From Pycnopodia helianthoides (lineage: Eukaryota > Echinodermata > Asteroidea > Forcipulatida > Asteriidae), in contig CM063256.1 in the NCBI GenBank assembly GCA_032158295.1, forward strand, positions 9,176,453 through 9,240,452: 64,000 bases of DNA, given 5' to 3'. The first letter of the stretch is position 1, and each line of letters opens with the position of its first letter. The notes below the pieces were generated by a model. The model was not told the origin of the DNA. It made no database searches and saw only the letters and a list, made by a program, of their open reading frames with translations. This document shows positions 1-10,514 of this stretch, piece by piece. A program made the translations under genes and the position numbers.

Positions 1-85
1 GTCTCGGGTCAGTTGGACAAAGATTCCAGGTTCACAAGAAATGGGTCAGGCCCCCCTGCAACCCAGATTCCGGTAAAATTGTGAG
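1..85 (+). repeat. Fragment of dispersed GGGTCA/TGACCC-rich repeat
   Basis: This stretch carries alternating GGGTCA and CCCGGAATC-like motifs and the phrase AATGGGTCAGGCCCCCCTGC. The same phrases recur near 8280-8500, 18505-18715, 30215-30600 and in other copies. The window begins inside this copy. It is a non-coding interspersed repeat of unknown class. Confidence 0.6.
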
Positions 86-96
86 TTTCAAAGTGC

Positions 97-1976
97 AGTT
101 TGATAGATAATCACTAGTTAGATTTAATGCGCCAAGCCATGTACATAGCCTATATACAGAGAGAGCGTACAGAAAGTAAATTACAGTAAAATACGGTTCA
201 TATTCTGAGGGGAAAGTATTCTGAGGGATAAATAGTCATCAGAAGTAGTGCGTGCCTTGTTATACTTTGGGCTCCCTTGATTTAGCATTTAGAGCTTGGT
301 TGACCCTGTTCTTGGTCCTCACATCTGGGTCATTCCATGCCAGACCAACGCACTTTTTTACCTTATGTCTTCCTATTTTGATAAAATTGCTGTGCTTGTA
401 GGTCCTAATGAGCAATGAATGCACACAAATTTTTAGCCCGATCCGACCTACCATGTGGTCAGGGCATTTTTTGAGTAAAACACCACCCTTCTGGTACAGA
501 TATGTCTAAACCATGTCAATTTTCATCGAATATATGCAAATTTGGTATTAAAATAATGGGAATTGCATGCTCAATTCAATTCTTTTGTCAAAAATTAATT
601 TTGTGAAAAGTAGGTCACCGTGACCGTTAATATGTCATCATGACCTTTGACCAAATTTTTGTAATAATGTATCATTCCATAAAATGACTTGATAGAGCAT
701 GTCTTCCTCTATCAGAATCCACTAAGAAATACTTGGGCTCTTAAAAATTTACAACTTTATGACTATTTTTGTACAGTTGAGGACACGGAATGACCCATCT
801 ATAAATAACACCTAAAAAGGTAAAGTTGTATTGTAGAGGTGATTTTCCCATTAGGATTTTTGTTTTGCTGACCAATTCTCTGTTCACTGGAGGTCCGTTT
901 GACTGAACCCACCGTACCGATAGCGTGCTTAAACACGATAACTTTTTAGCTGAAATCTTATCAACATTCTTTGAAGTGCAATTAACTTTGTTGGCATGTT
1001 AAACATAATAAGTTCCTGTACCCTTTGTGATTGTGTTTGATATGTATTAGGGCACATATTGTTTGGAAATATTAATCATGCAAGCACAAATTAAATTGTA
1101 TTGCAAACAATAAACACTTTGTAATGCAATAGCAAAGCAGAAAACCTGGTGGCCTTTTAAACATAATTTATGTCAATACAAAAACAGCAACATAATCTTG
1201 GAGACATAAATTAGAAAATTAGATCAAATCTGGCGCACGGCCAATAACTTAAATGCAGTTTGATAGATAATCAATAGTTAGATCATGATATCATCAGTAT
1301 TTCCATGCATATTATGCGCTACTTTGTGTACGGTTTAATGTGCTAAGTCGTGTACATATATAGAGAGCGTACAGAAAGTAAATTACGGTTCGGATTGTGA
1401 GGGGAAAGTATTCTGAGGGATAAATAGTCATCAGAAGTAGTGCGTGCCTTGTTATACTTTGGGCTCCCTTGATTTAGCATTTAGAGCTTGGTTGACCCTG
1501 TACCCCTTCTTGGTCCTCACATCTATAATAAACACCTAAAAAGGTAAAGTTGTATTGTAGAGGTGATTTTCCCATTAGGATTTTTGTTTCGCTGGTCAAT
1601 TCTCTGTTCACTGGAGGTCCGTTTGACTGAACCCACCGTACCGATAGCGTGCTTAAACACGATAACTTTTTAGCTGAAATCTTATCAACATTCTTTGAAG
1701 TGCAATTAACTTTGTTGGCATGTTAAACATAATAAGTGCCTGATACCCTTTGTGATTGTGTTTGGCATGTATTAGGGCATACATTGTTCGGAAATATTAA
1801 TCATGCAAACACAAATCAAGTTGTATTGCAAAAATAAACACTTTGTAATGCAATAGCAAAGCAGAAAACCTGGTGACCTTTTTAACATAATTTATGTCAA
1901 TACAAAACAGCAACATATTCTTGAAGACATAAATTGGAAAATCAGATCAAATCTGGCGCACGGCCAATAACTATTA
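97..1976 (+). repeat. Direct duplication of about 1.15 kb (two copies)
   Basis: Copy 1 (about 97-1246) and copy 2 (about 1252-1976) share the landmarks TTTGATAGATAATCA, TACTTTGGGCTCCCTTGATT, CCGATAGCGTGCTTAAACAC and AATCTGGCGCACGGCCAATA in the same order. Copy 1 is longer because a 470-bp element sits at 327-796. Related sequence also occurs at about 8500-8860 and 18720-18880, so the duplicated sequence is itself an interspersed repeat. I see no gene in it. Confidence 0.85.
327..796. mobile_element. 470-bp inverted-repeat transposon (MITE) with 4-bp target duplication
   Basis: The element starts with GGGTCATTCCATG and ends with the inverse complement of GGGTCATTCCGTG. It is flanked on both sides by ATCT (323-326 and 797-800). 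The unoccupied site survives in the second copy of the host repeat, where a single ATCT stands at 1521-1524. The insertion therefore happened after the host repeat duplicated. It has no transposase and is a non-autonomous DNA transposon of undetermined superfamily. Confidence 0.85.
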
Positions 1977-2868
1977 ATATTGAGGTAGTGGTGTACTTTC
2001 ACGGTGCACATGATTAAAACGACAAATAAAACAAATTATCAATTTCTCTGTTTGTTTTATTTCTTTCCTTTTTTATATGTAATGTAAACTTTTGTTATTT
2101 GAAATACGAGGTGATTTTTTATTTATTTATTTATATATATTGTTTTTTTATAATGAACATTTTAAATATATATTTTAAGTAGGTGAGCGGAACATAATTG
2201 TCCCAAAGCACATTTTTGTTGTGTTTCTAAATCGAACTGTGCCAAATTGAAGTAATTACATGAAAAGGTCAAAGGCCGGTAGTGGTCGTATATGATTCAC
2301 AAACCTTCGAGTTAAATATGACATCATTTTTTGTTTCATGTTTTACTCTCTTTTACACTCTCTTTGTCTTTATTTACAAAGGATATTATGTTAACGCATG
2401 CAACAGAAGAGTTATTGTTAAGGTGTGCAATTAGCTACTACAAAAATATACGTATTGATCAAAACCGAATCCCATATAGAAACCTGAATTAGAGAAAAAT
2501 ATTCCGAACTAAATCATTTCGGCATTTTAGAATGGTCCCAAAATATTGTATATTAAGATAATATTTGTATTATTTGGTTTCGTTACGTCTAACCAACACC
2601 CTAATTCCACTGACCCTTACTAACTGTAAGGCACGCCTCGCATTGTATTTCAAAACATTTATTGGTGGAGGAGTTTTCCTTATCGTTTGTTGTTTTCGTT
2701 ACTGTTGTTGTTGTTTTGTAATGTGACATCACAATTTTGTTTATAAGGAGTTATGGTTGACTCATTGGCCGATTCATCTGAAAACAATCCGAGTTTTTTG
2801 TGAAATTTACCGAATCACATTGACCCACTTATTGTTAAGAAAATTATATATATTCTAAGCATTTCAAT
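1977..2868. other. AT-rich 3' flank of gene A; no gene seen
   Basis: No coding or RNA feature is visible here. From about 2220 onward the sequence matches the 3' flank of gene D (22394-23122), marking the downstream end of the shared duplicated block. Confidence 0.6.
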
Positions 2869-2873
2869 TTATT
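2868..2873 (-). terminator. Polyadenylation signal overlapping the stop codon of gene A
   Basis: On the minus strand the last codon and stop read GAATAA followed by A, so AATAAA (2873-2868) contains the stop codon (2871-2869). If used, it would leave a 3' UTR of only about 10-30 nt. The same overlap is present at the end of gene D. Confidence 0.5.
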
Positions 2874-5800
2874 CGTAAATGACATTTTCAACCCATCCTG
2901 GCTGTCCTTTCATGGTTGTTAATTCCCCCGCATGCTCTTCATTTAAATCGTTCTTCCTCATTTGTGACTGCTCTTTCAACGAGGAACTATCATATAGTAT
3001 ATTGTCAACCAATCCAGTTCCGTTATCCTGTTCATTTATAGATGGCCGAACGTCTAAGTTGACGTCATGTGTTGCATTCGCTACCGAATTAGTGACACTA
3101 TCGGGATTCGCGTACACGTGATCATTTTCATTGTTAGTCTGTTTCCGGATTACTTGACTGTACACTGGTATAGTTGAGGCCTGGTTTGGTTCTGTAGTGA
3201 CGTCAGAGTCTCCTTGTGCCTTGTTGATTGAGGATGTAACATCAACCATGGCCACGTCAGAGCTCGTGTTTCTCTTGTTTCCTCTGACAGAAAAAAAGAA
3301 AAAGAATACACAATGCATAAAATAATGCACATACAGTTATCTGGAGGCCGATGTGCGTTTTTGATAGTTTAATGTTGGATCAATAACACTACAGGTGTAA
3401 GTAGCCCGTACGTGTCGGGTGCCATTCTAAAATTGCTCAACAACATGAGCAGTAGTATTGTTTAGGATCACATAGTGCACTAAACCATATATGAAACTCC
3501 CCTATTGTCCTTGATAGCTTTCGTGAGTTTCAAGAAACTTCCTTGTTTTACCTGATATCACTGTAACAATTATGACAGTGTGTTTATCTGTTATGACATG
3601 CTAAAACGTGCTGTACACACGACATGCCAAACACCAATAGAGAAAAAGGAAATAACCTCTCGGATGAAATTATGTAATTCCTTTAAATTTTCTAGGATGT
3701 GTGCAACAGTTTATATCACACTTTAGGTTAACTCTTTCGCAGTTTCTACCAAATTTTGTTCTTCATAATATATTATTGTACCTTGATTATATTTTTCAAA
3801 TGTTTGAAAAAATAGCCAATAATAAAATTGTATGGACATTTTTTGTTGTTGTTCATAAATCGATTATTATGTAAAATATTACCTTCTTCGAAAAATAACT
3901 ATGACAATCACCAGGAGAAAAACCAATGCTGCGATTACTCCAGCTACTGTTCCAACAATAGTCCCTGGTAGAAGAAGAAAAACTACTCAAATATATATTC
4001 CATGCAGCTCTTTCCACATCAACACTCAAATAAATGTAGTTTATTTCTTTCGAAATTGTTTCCTTCTTTGGGCATATTATATTTCAAAGAAAGGAACCTC
4101 GTTGTTGTTGTTGTGTTTGACTTCTTATTGAGTACATTCATTTCCATCCTGTAGTTTTTAATGAAAATGGTCGGTGTTCACGTTTTAGTTCAAACAAAAT
4201 GAGAGATGGGAGACAGTAAAAGGAAATAACAATGATTAAGCGAAGATAATATTTTGAAAAGGGAGATAGCAAGAGAGTGACTTGAAACAAGGTTTAGGGC
4301 CTAATATGGTCACTGTTTTTGTGCACGAACATTGGTTTGGGGATTTAAAATTATTGCTACAGAAAAAGAAAAAAAATTTCTCTAGACGATTGGAACTGTT
4401 ATTGATTTTAACAGAAGTACCTGTCTGGGATGTTTGTTGGTCGAACATTTCTGGCCCATCGGTCGCTTCAGGGATACTCGATGGCACTCCCGACGAGGTG
4501 GTCACATCCATGATGTTAGTTACCATGGATGTGTTATTAATCTGGTTCATGGTCCTGGGTGGTAGACTTGGTGCTGTGTATGAAATAGTTGTCATTGCCA
4601 TTGAGGTGTTAGTCTGGTTCATGGTCGTGGGCGGTTGACTTGGTGCTGTGTGTGAAATAGTTGTCGGCTGCACAACTATATAAAAAGAAGATACACTTCA
4701 ATGTCACAATTTTAATTTGATTTTTTTAAAGAGTTTCTTATTATATTTTTCTTTAGAAATATAAGCAGAATACTCTAGCCAGTGGAATTTTCTCACATAT
4801 TTTCAAATTACATGGGCTATTGTGTAAAGCTCAGGAAAAATACACTTACATGAATCTCGGGCAAAAGTGTTCAAACTATATTTCATAAAAATAAATTACA
4901 TAATATTCAACTAAGTCTGACACAGACTTCCCATTGGTCCCTTTCTACATTTGTCCATCTATTTAGATAACTCATTTGAGTTGATACATATCCCAGACTA
5001 GTAGGTTGTCCACTTTGTTTGATTTCAATCAACTTTTTGCGAGCAATCAAGAAGTGTGCCACACCTCGACCTGTCAGACCATACAGTTCCATGTCAGTAA
5101 TGCGTTCTTAACTTAGATTTCACGTCATCACGTTGACTCGTAAATCGGGCCAAGCAGACCCGGAAATGGGTCTGGCCAATCAGGACCCTACTCCGGGTCA
5201 ACTGTGACTCTGTGTATGTAATTATAGAGTGCAGGCCTATTGGTATATCCAGTGATCGCGGTGAACAAAGGAGCAATGCAAATGAGAGTCATTTATTTAA
5301 GTTTACCTATACACGTTGGTACAGAGTTGCTCCATTCTGCAATGTTTCCCATCTGTGTGCATTCGATGGTCTCGGCTCCTTGAATAATGTATCCAGTGTC
5401 GCACTCGAATCTTACACGAGTACCGAAGAACTTGGACTTGTCTAAATTAAATGAGACGTGGGTCGGATTTTTGACGTCATGGCTCCCGTAGTCTGGTGGG
5501 CCAATTGCATTATTGCAAACTCCTTTGGAAACTGAAATTAAAACACACAAGTATGTTATTCTGTGAGATGGTTATGAACATGCATGGGAGCCATGCGTGG
5601 TTTAGCACCATCTCATATAAAGGCATACTTGTTATGTTTTTACCTCACAGTTAGGAATATAGTATGGTATAAAAATATGTGTACGTTCACAACTGCTTTT
5701 TCCAACCATTGTTTATCAAACAAGCTGCAGTCCAATGGACTTCATCCATGACAGAACATTATTTCAGTGTTGTATGGGATACATGTACTTGCATTGATTA

Positions 5801-7118
5801 AGCATTTGTTCTATTTCCTTGTGAACATTTTAGCGGGTACTTGAATTTGTCAAAGCTCCTTCGGGCGGATTTACAAAATAAAACAGCTGCAGATGATTTG
5901 TTCATGCCAAGAACTATCAAAAACCAACTTCTTCCTAAATTATTTTTCTTTCAACAATATCGATACTCTGCATGGTGTAATTGTTTTAGCTTACTTTGGT
6001 AGACCGCTACTCGCCAATGACCACCGCAGTATTGGTCTGTGTTGCCTGGACAAGTATCACGGCACTCTGAGTCTGCTACTTTCCCACGTCTGTCATAGTC
6101 CTCGTTGTCTCCACAGTAACATTCCGTCTCAGATTCTACACCAGCATATTTATAAGCGTTGTTATTTAGACAGTAGTTAAAACACCACTCCACGGACAGG
6201 CTGCCGGAGGTTGTAGAATCCCCTCGCAATGACCGACTTGTAAACAAGCTCTTGCCATCTTTAAAGCATCCCAAGTATCCAGGGGCTACAGCAATCAAAC
6301 GATAAATACCAAACGTATTACCTGCACTATCAATTAATGATCACCAAAAAGAGCTTTTTCCTAAAAGGAGACTAACCATAAGTGTTTCAATATATTACAT
6401 AATAAACTGCGCGTATAAAAGTGATGGGGGAAATGCTTTTTGTCTGTGAGAAGGAACTTTGTTTTTCTTTGCACAATATCACAGAGCACATGAGCGAGAC
6501 ATGTTACATGTTTCACCCGTGGCTTGAATTAAGGGGGGGGGGGGGGGTATTGGCAATGCCTATACGGCGTCCGTCCGTCCGCCTACGTGGACGTCCGTCC
6601 GTCCGGCTTTGGTTTCCGGACCGTAACTTGAGTTACAAGTGACATTATTTTGAAATTAAAACTTGGGTGGGGGATTGCCCTTGGAGAAAGGAATGTTGAG
6701 ATTGTTTCAAGAGTGAAAAGGTCAAAGTCACAAACACTCGTTTTTTTTTTTTTTTTTTTACACATTGGCAAATACATTTTGACCCAACTTCTCTAATTCC
6801 AATCAATATACTTGATAAAACCACAGTAAATATTCACACTTCAAATTTACTTAAGCGACGTACACCTTTGGTATTTACGCCAAAAACTAATGACCATAAC
6901 AGATGTTGGTGAGTTCAATTCAACAGATTATAATTGTCAAAGTCACAATGCTAGCTCATGGCATGAGTTTCGTATAATTTGGTGAAGGCAATCACCGATT
7001 TTGAAACTGACTAATAAAGAAAGTTTTCATTACCGTTATTCTGAGCATTTAATAACACCATAAGTTGATAAACCACCGCCGTCCAAATCAGTGCAGCTGC
7101 GTACGATGAATGAAACAT
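2869..7118 (-). CDS. Gene A: WSC-CCP single-pass receptor with tyrosine-motif tail
   Basis: Six coding exons join in frame to 450 aa: 7118-7034 signal peptide; 6285-5995 WSC domain (aa 29-125, 8 Cys, opening PGYLGCF, with ECYCG and QYCGG); 5531-5307 CCP/sushi (aa 126-200, 4 Cys, Trp before the last Cys); 4675-4421 Thr/Ser/Pro stalk (aa 201-285) with NQT and NNTS glycosylation sequons; 3964-3883 transmembrane helix followed by RRR; 3283-2869 tail. All introns are GT-AG. The first four junctions are phase 1 and the last is phase 2. The start follows a TTTCAG acceptor. WSC domains are known to bind glycans in other proteins and CCP modules mediate protein contacts; the ligand here is unknown. 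Tail tyrosines lie in PVYSQV, VYANP, ILYDSS and a terminal VIYE. The YxN in VYANP fits a Grb2-type SH2 site, but no canonical ITIM or ITAM is present. The stalk contains a duplicated 24-residue unit that gene D has only once. Confidence 0.87.
6530..6610. repeat. Poly-G tract and GTCC-rich minisatellite in intron 1 of gene A
   Basis: A run of G is followed closely by CGTCCGTCCG repeats either side of TACGTGG. The equivalent intron of the truncated block (about 16820-16865) carries a diverged version. Confidence 0.6.
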
Positions 7119-7661
7119 TGTTTTGGTCCCAAATGCCTGAAATCAGGTATGGAATAAGTAACTGTCTTGAATGGAGTTGAGAGTAAAATATGAGTTTTGT
7201 ATTCTGCCAGATGTATTGTACATGTAGGCCTACTTCCTTGTGTAAGACCCATAGCGTCCATTTTATATTAAAGTAGTGTTGGCATGTGATGCGTTCCGTC
7301 CGCAGGTGCTCGTTCTCTTTAATTTTTCAAAGTTGTAACGCAGCACCAAAAATCTTCGACCTTTTCCATCCATTGTTTATTATAACTTTCAACTTCATGG
7401 CATTTTTTTCAGGCAGTATTATTCAGGAGGCATTCTACATATTTTTATGATTCTGTTTCGACGAGTATACTGTACATAATATATGGTTTTGTATTATGGA
7501 CTTAGTAGACACTTATGATAAAACAAATGCCGCAATGCGTTGATCAGACTTACAAACATTCACCCGTTACATTCAATTCTGCTTCGCCTTTGTTCGTCTT
7601 TTCTGTTAAAGCCGTTAATTGTTTTTTGTAGTAAATCTTTGGAGAGAAATAATAAGCTTAC

Positions 7662-7770
7662 CTTTTACAGAGTCGTTGAAACTTCTATGCAGGGATTCAT
7701 GTGTAGGCCACAACTCGTGCATGCAACCCGGACCAAGAGCTAGCGTAAAAGAGCTAAATGAGCTTATAGA
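7662..7770 (-). other. Probable 5' non-coding exon of gene A
   Basis: A splice donor AAAAG|GTAAGC ends this exon at 7662. The segment and its donor are conserved upstream of exon 1 in the truncated block (about 17945) and in gene D (27252), while the adjoining intron is less conserved. The coding exon 1 starts after a good acceptor (TTTCAG), so an upstream non-coding exon is required. The 5' end is not defined; a TATATATAT stretch at about 7780 could serve as a core promoter. Confidence 0.5.
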
Positions 7771-8019
7771 GCCTACATATATATATTGGCACACACCACT
7801 TCGTTTTCTTTCCTGGACTTTGCATGCATTCCTTAGTTCCGCATTGCACGTAGTAAAAACATGAGTGTGTGTAAATTGTGATGGCGTAACAGACACGCTC
7901 TCAATGTGTGAAAAACCATGTTTTACAGCATTATGGTTCACTGATGCCTTTCGGGGAACCGTGAACAAACTTGAATTTCATAGATTCTCGCTAGGATTCT
8001 ATATGACCCGTTTTCCCTG

Positions 8020-8520
8020 TTACACTGGGTCACCTGTCTGATCCAGGGTCTTGTTGAGCCGACAATCTATAGCCAAGAGCGTTAACTGAGTCAATGGTAA
8101 TCCATAAATTGGTCAATGACCCGGAACTTGTATAAATGGATTGTCTTAATTAAAGGCAACGGTAAGATCTGACAATATCCAGTCACCACTGTGAGGGTAC
8201 AGTCAAGTGGAAGGAGGCAATCCTCAGAAAAAAATGAAGTTTAAGAACAACTTAATTTTTCAGTACTACATGGTACACTTAAAGACTTCTTGGTCAGAAT
8301 GGACCCGAATTCCGAATTCGGGATCCCAGGATCAAAGCCTGACCCAATTCTGACCCGGAAACTAAGGTAAAAGTGGGGAATACGCTGCGGATTCTGTATC
8401 ATTTTGACACAGTCTGGGTCAGTTTGACAAAGATTTCAGGTCATACTGACCCACAAATTGGTCAGGCCCCCCTGCAACCCGGAATCTGGGTCTATTTTGA
8501 GTGTAAAGTGTAGTTTGATA
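8020..8520. repeat. Dispersed repeat upstream of gene A
   Basis: This region contains GGGTCTTGTTGAGCC, AAGATCTGACAATATCCAGTC and then the GGGTCA-rich segment (8280-8500). The same order recurs at 18310-18715 and 27640-27840, and in inverse orientation at 29500-30000. It is non-coding. Confidence 0.65.
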
Positions 8521-8839
8521 GACAATCAATAATTCGAAAACATTTTCATAAGGATTTGCATTCCTTTTTATTCGCTATTTTGTGTACACTTATACAATGG
8601 GCTACGCCATGTAGGCTATAGAGAGAGCGTAAAGTAAGTAAATTACCAAAAACAGTGTGAAACGGAGGGAAATATACCAATGATAAGTAGTTATCATAAC
8701 TAGTGCATGCCTCGTTTATACTTGGGGCTCCCTTTAATTGACATCTAGAGCTTGGTTGACCCTGTTCCCCTTATTGGTCTTCACATAATAACACCTAAAA
8801 AGGTAAAGTTGTATTAGAGGTGATTTTTTCAATTGGGAT

Positions 8840-9420
8840 TTTGATTTTTGCACAAAAAACACCTCAACGGTAGTCTGTCAAACCGATTCCTGTGGCATGA
8901 AGGCTTTTAGAATTGGTGGACTGAAAATGAGGGGTGTTCTTCCCCCTTCTTTATAGTGACCTCGTTAAGCATGTGACAGTGTGTTGATTATTATTAATTT
9001 GTTTATATGGTTACTATGGTGTTTGGTCATTTCGTACTTTAAATATGTTTTGAGTATTTTTTTACAATAGCATTTGTCATTGGTGGATACGGGAACATAT
9101 ATAGATTGGTGGACCCGTGATTCACTGGCTTTTGAAGCAAAATTAATGTCTCAACATTAAAACAAATTATCTAACAACTGGAAAATTTAACGAAATATGC
9201 TTTAAAAATTTACGGAGTTTTGAGATACAAAAATGCAAAAGATGATCCAAGTTAACAACAACAAACTTTCCATGTACCTGAAAGAACATTATCTGAACAC
9301 AATATTTATTTTTTAAGATGTTAAATTAGCATTGGGGATAAATAAGTGAGAACAAATCACAGAGAACCCCGCTGAAAGCGTCTGTTATGTTATAATTAAT
9401 ATACCACTTACTTTAAAAAA
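8840..9420. repeat. Left arm of an inverted repeat pair flanking gene B
   Basis: Phrases here reappear inverted at about 14340-14830, for example TTAGCATTGGGGATAAATAAGT against TTATCCCCGATGCTATTTTAAC, and TGTCTCAACATTAAAACAAATT against TTGTTTGAATGTTGAGACA. Part of it (8840-8960) is also inverted at 28620-28760. Confidence 0.6.
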
Positions 9421-10514
9421 AAAACTAGTTGGGTAAAGATTTCTCATGAACACATAATAACTGTAAGTGTTACAGTCTTTTTTCTGTAATGGCGTTACGT
9501 TACTCATGAATATACAAAATTAAACATTCATTCACAAAAACTGCCTGAATACATGAAAACAAAATGTAAACGGTTATTTGTTTGTTTTTTAACTGTATTC
9601 AACCCTTTCATATTATTGTTTTCTTGTTTGGTCTAATACATATTGTACGTTCTGAGAGATTTAAATACAGTATTGGATTAAAAGCATATACAAGTTGAAC
9701 TTTTTGATGACGATTTTTGTATTAAATATTATTATTTTCTCGAATAGTTTAATTAAAAAAAAAAAAAATCAAAAAATAAATTTTAAAAAATATGATCGAT
9801 AGCGCTGGAATCTGACTGATAGCATTAACACTCAAATTATCATGCTTCTAAGAATTGAAAGCCTTTTTATTAACATTATTCCTGTAACATAATACGAGTC
9901 AAATGTTTTACTCCCTTTTAACAAATATATTATACAGTTTAAAAAAACCAATTTCGGACAGGAACTTGGCGTATAGGGTTTCACCAATGAGTCAAAATAA
10001 TTGTTTACAACTGTACTTGTCGATGGGGGATGTATAGAAAACAAACACAATTAATAGCTTTTTTAAAGACACTTTAATTTCTGACTGTCTGAAATTTTCA
10101 GCCCAATACGCCTTTGTTTTCAGAGAAAGATTATAATCTTAGAGATTAATTTGTATTTTATTCAAATGTGTTGTTTTTTGTATTTTTGTGTAATTGTTTT
10201 GGTATTATTTGTTACCCATGCCAAATAAAGAATATTAAACTACGCGAGAAAATAATAGTTCACAAATCCAGCTTCACCGTTAGACATCAATCAAATTAAT
10301 TAAACTTTCAAACTGATCAAGACCGCACATAAGTTTTGCACGTATTCTCACATTTCGGGGACCACACCGTCGTACAGAGTAACGTGTGGACTAAATGTGC
10401 ACTTCTTGACTGCTCAGAAATTTGTATGCAAATTATCCAAATTGATTCAGTTTTCATAATTAATACAGCTTAGGTATCGCCAAAGGCATTAAATCATGAC
10501 GTCCTCAGCCAGAT
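9421..10514. other. AT-rich region without recognisable feature
   Basis: I see homopolymer runs and low-complexity AT sequence but no conserved reading frame, RNA gene or element boundary. The right end is the 3' flank of gene B. Confidence 0.5.

Noticed and set aside
2879..3121. Plus-strand frames antisense to the tail exons (also 23133-23411)
   Set aside because: They are shadows of the real minus-strand exons, which have splice sites and conserved domain order.
2869..3283. Canonical ITIM or ITAM in the tails
   Set aside because: Tyrosine sites were checked one by one. Each fails at position -2 or +3 of the ITIM consensus, and no paired YxxL/I with ITAM spacing is present.
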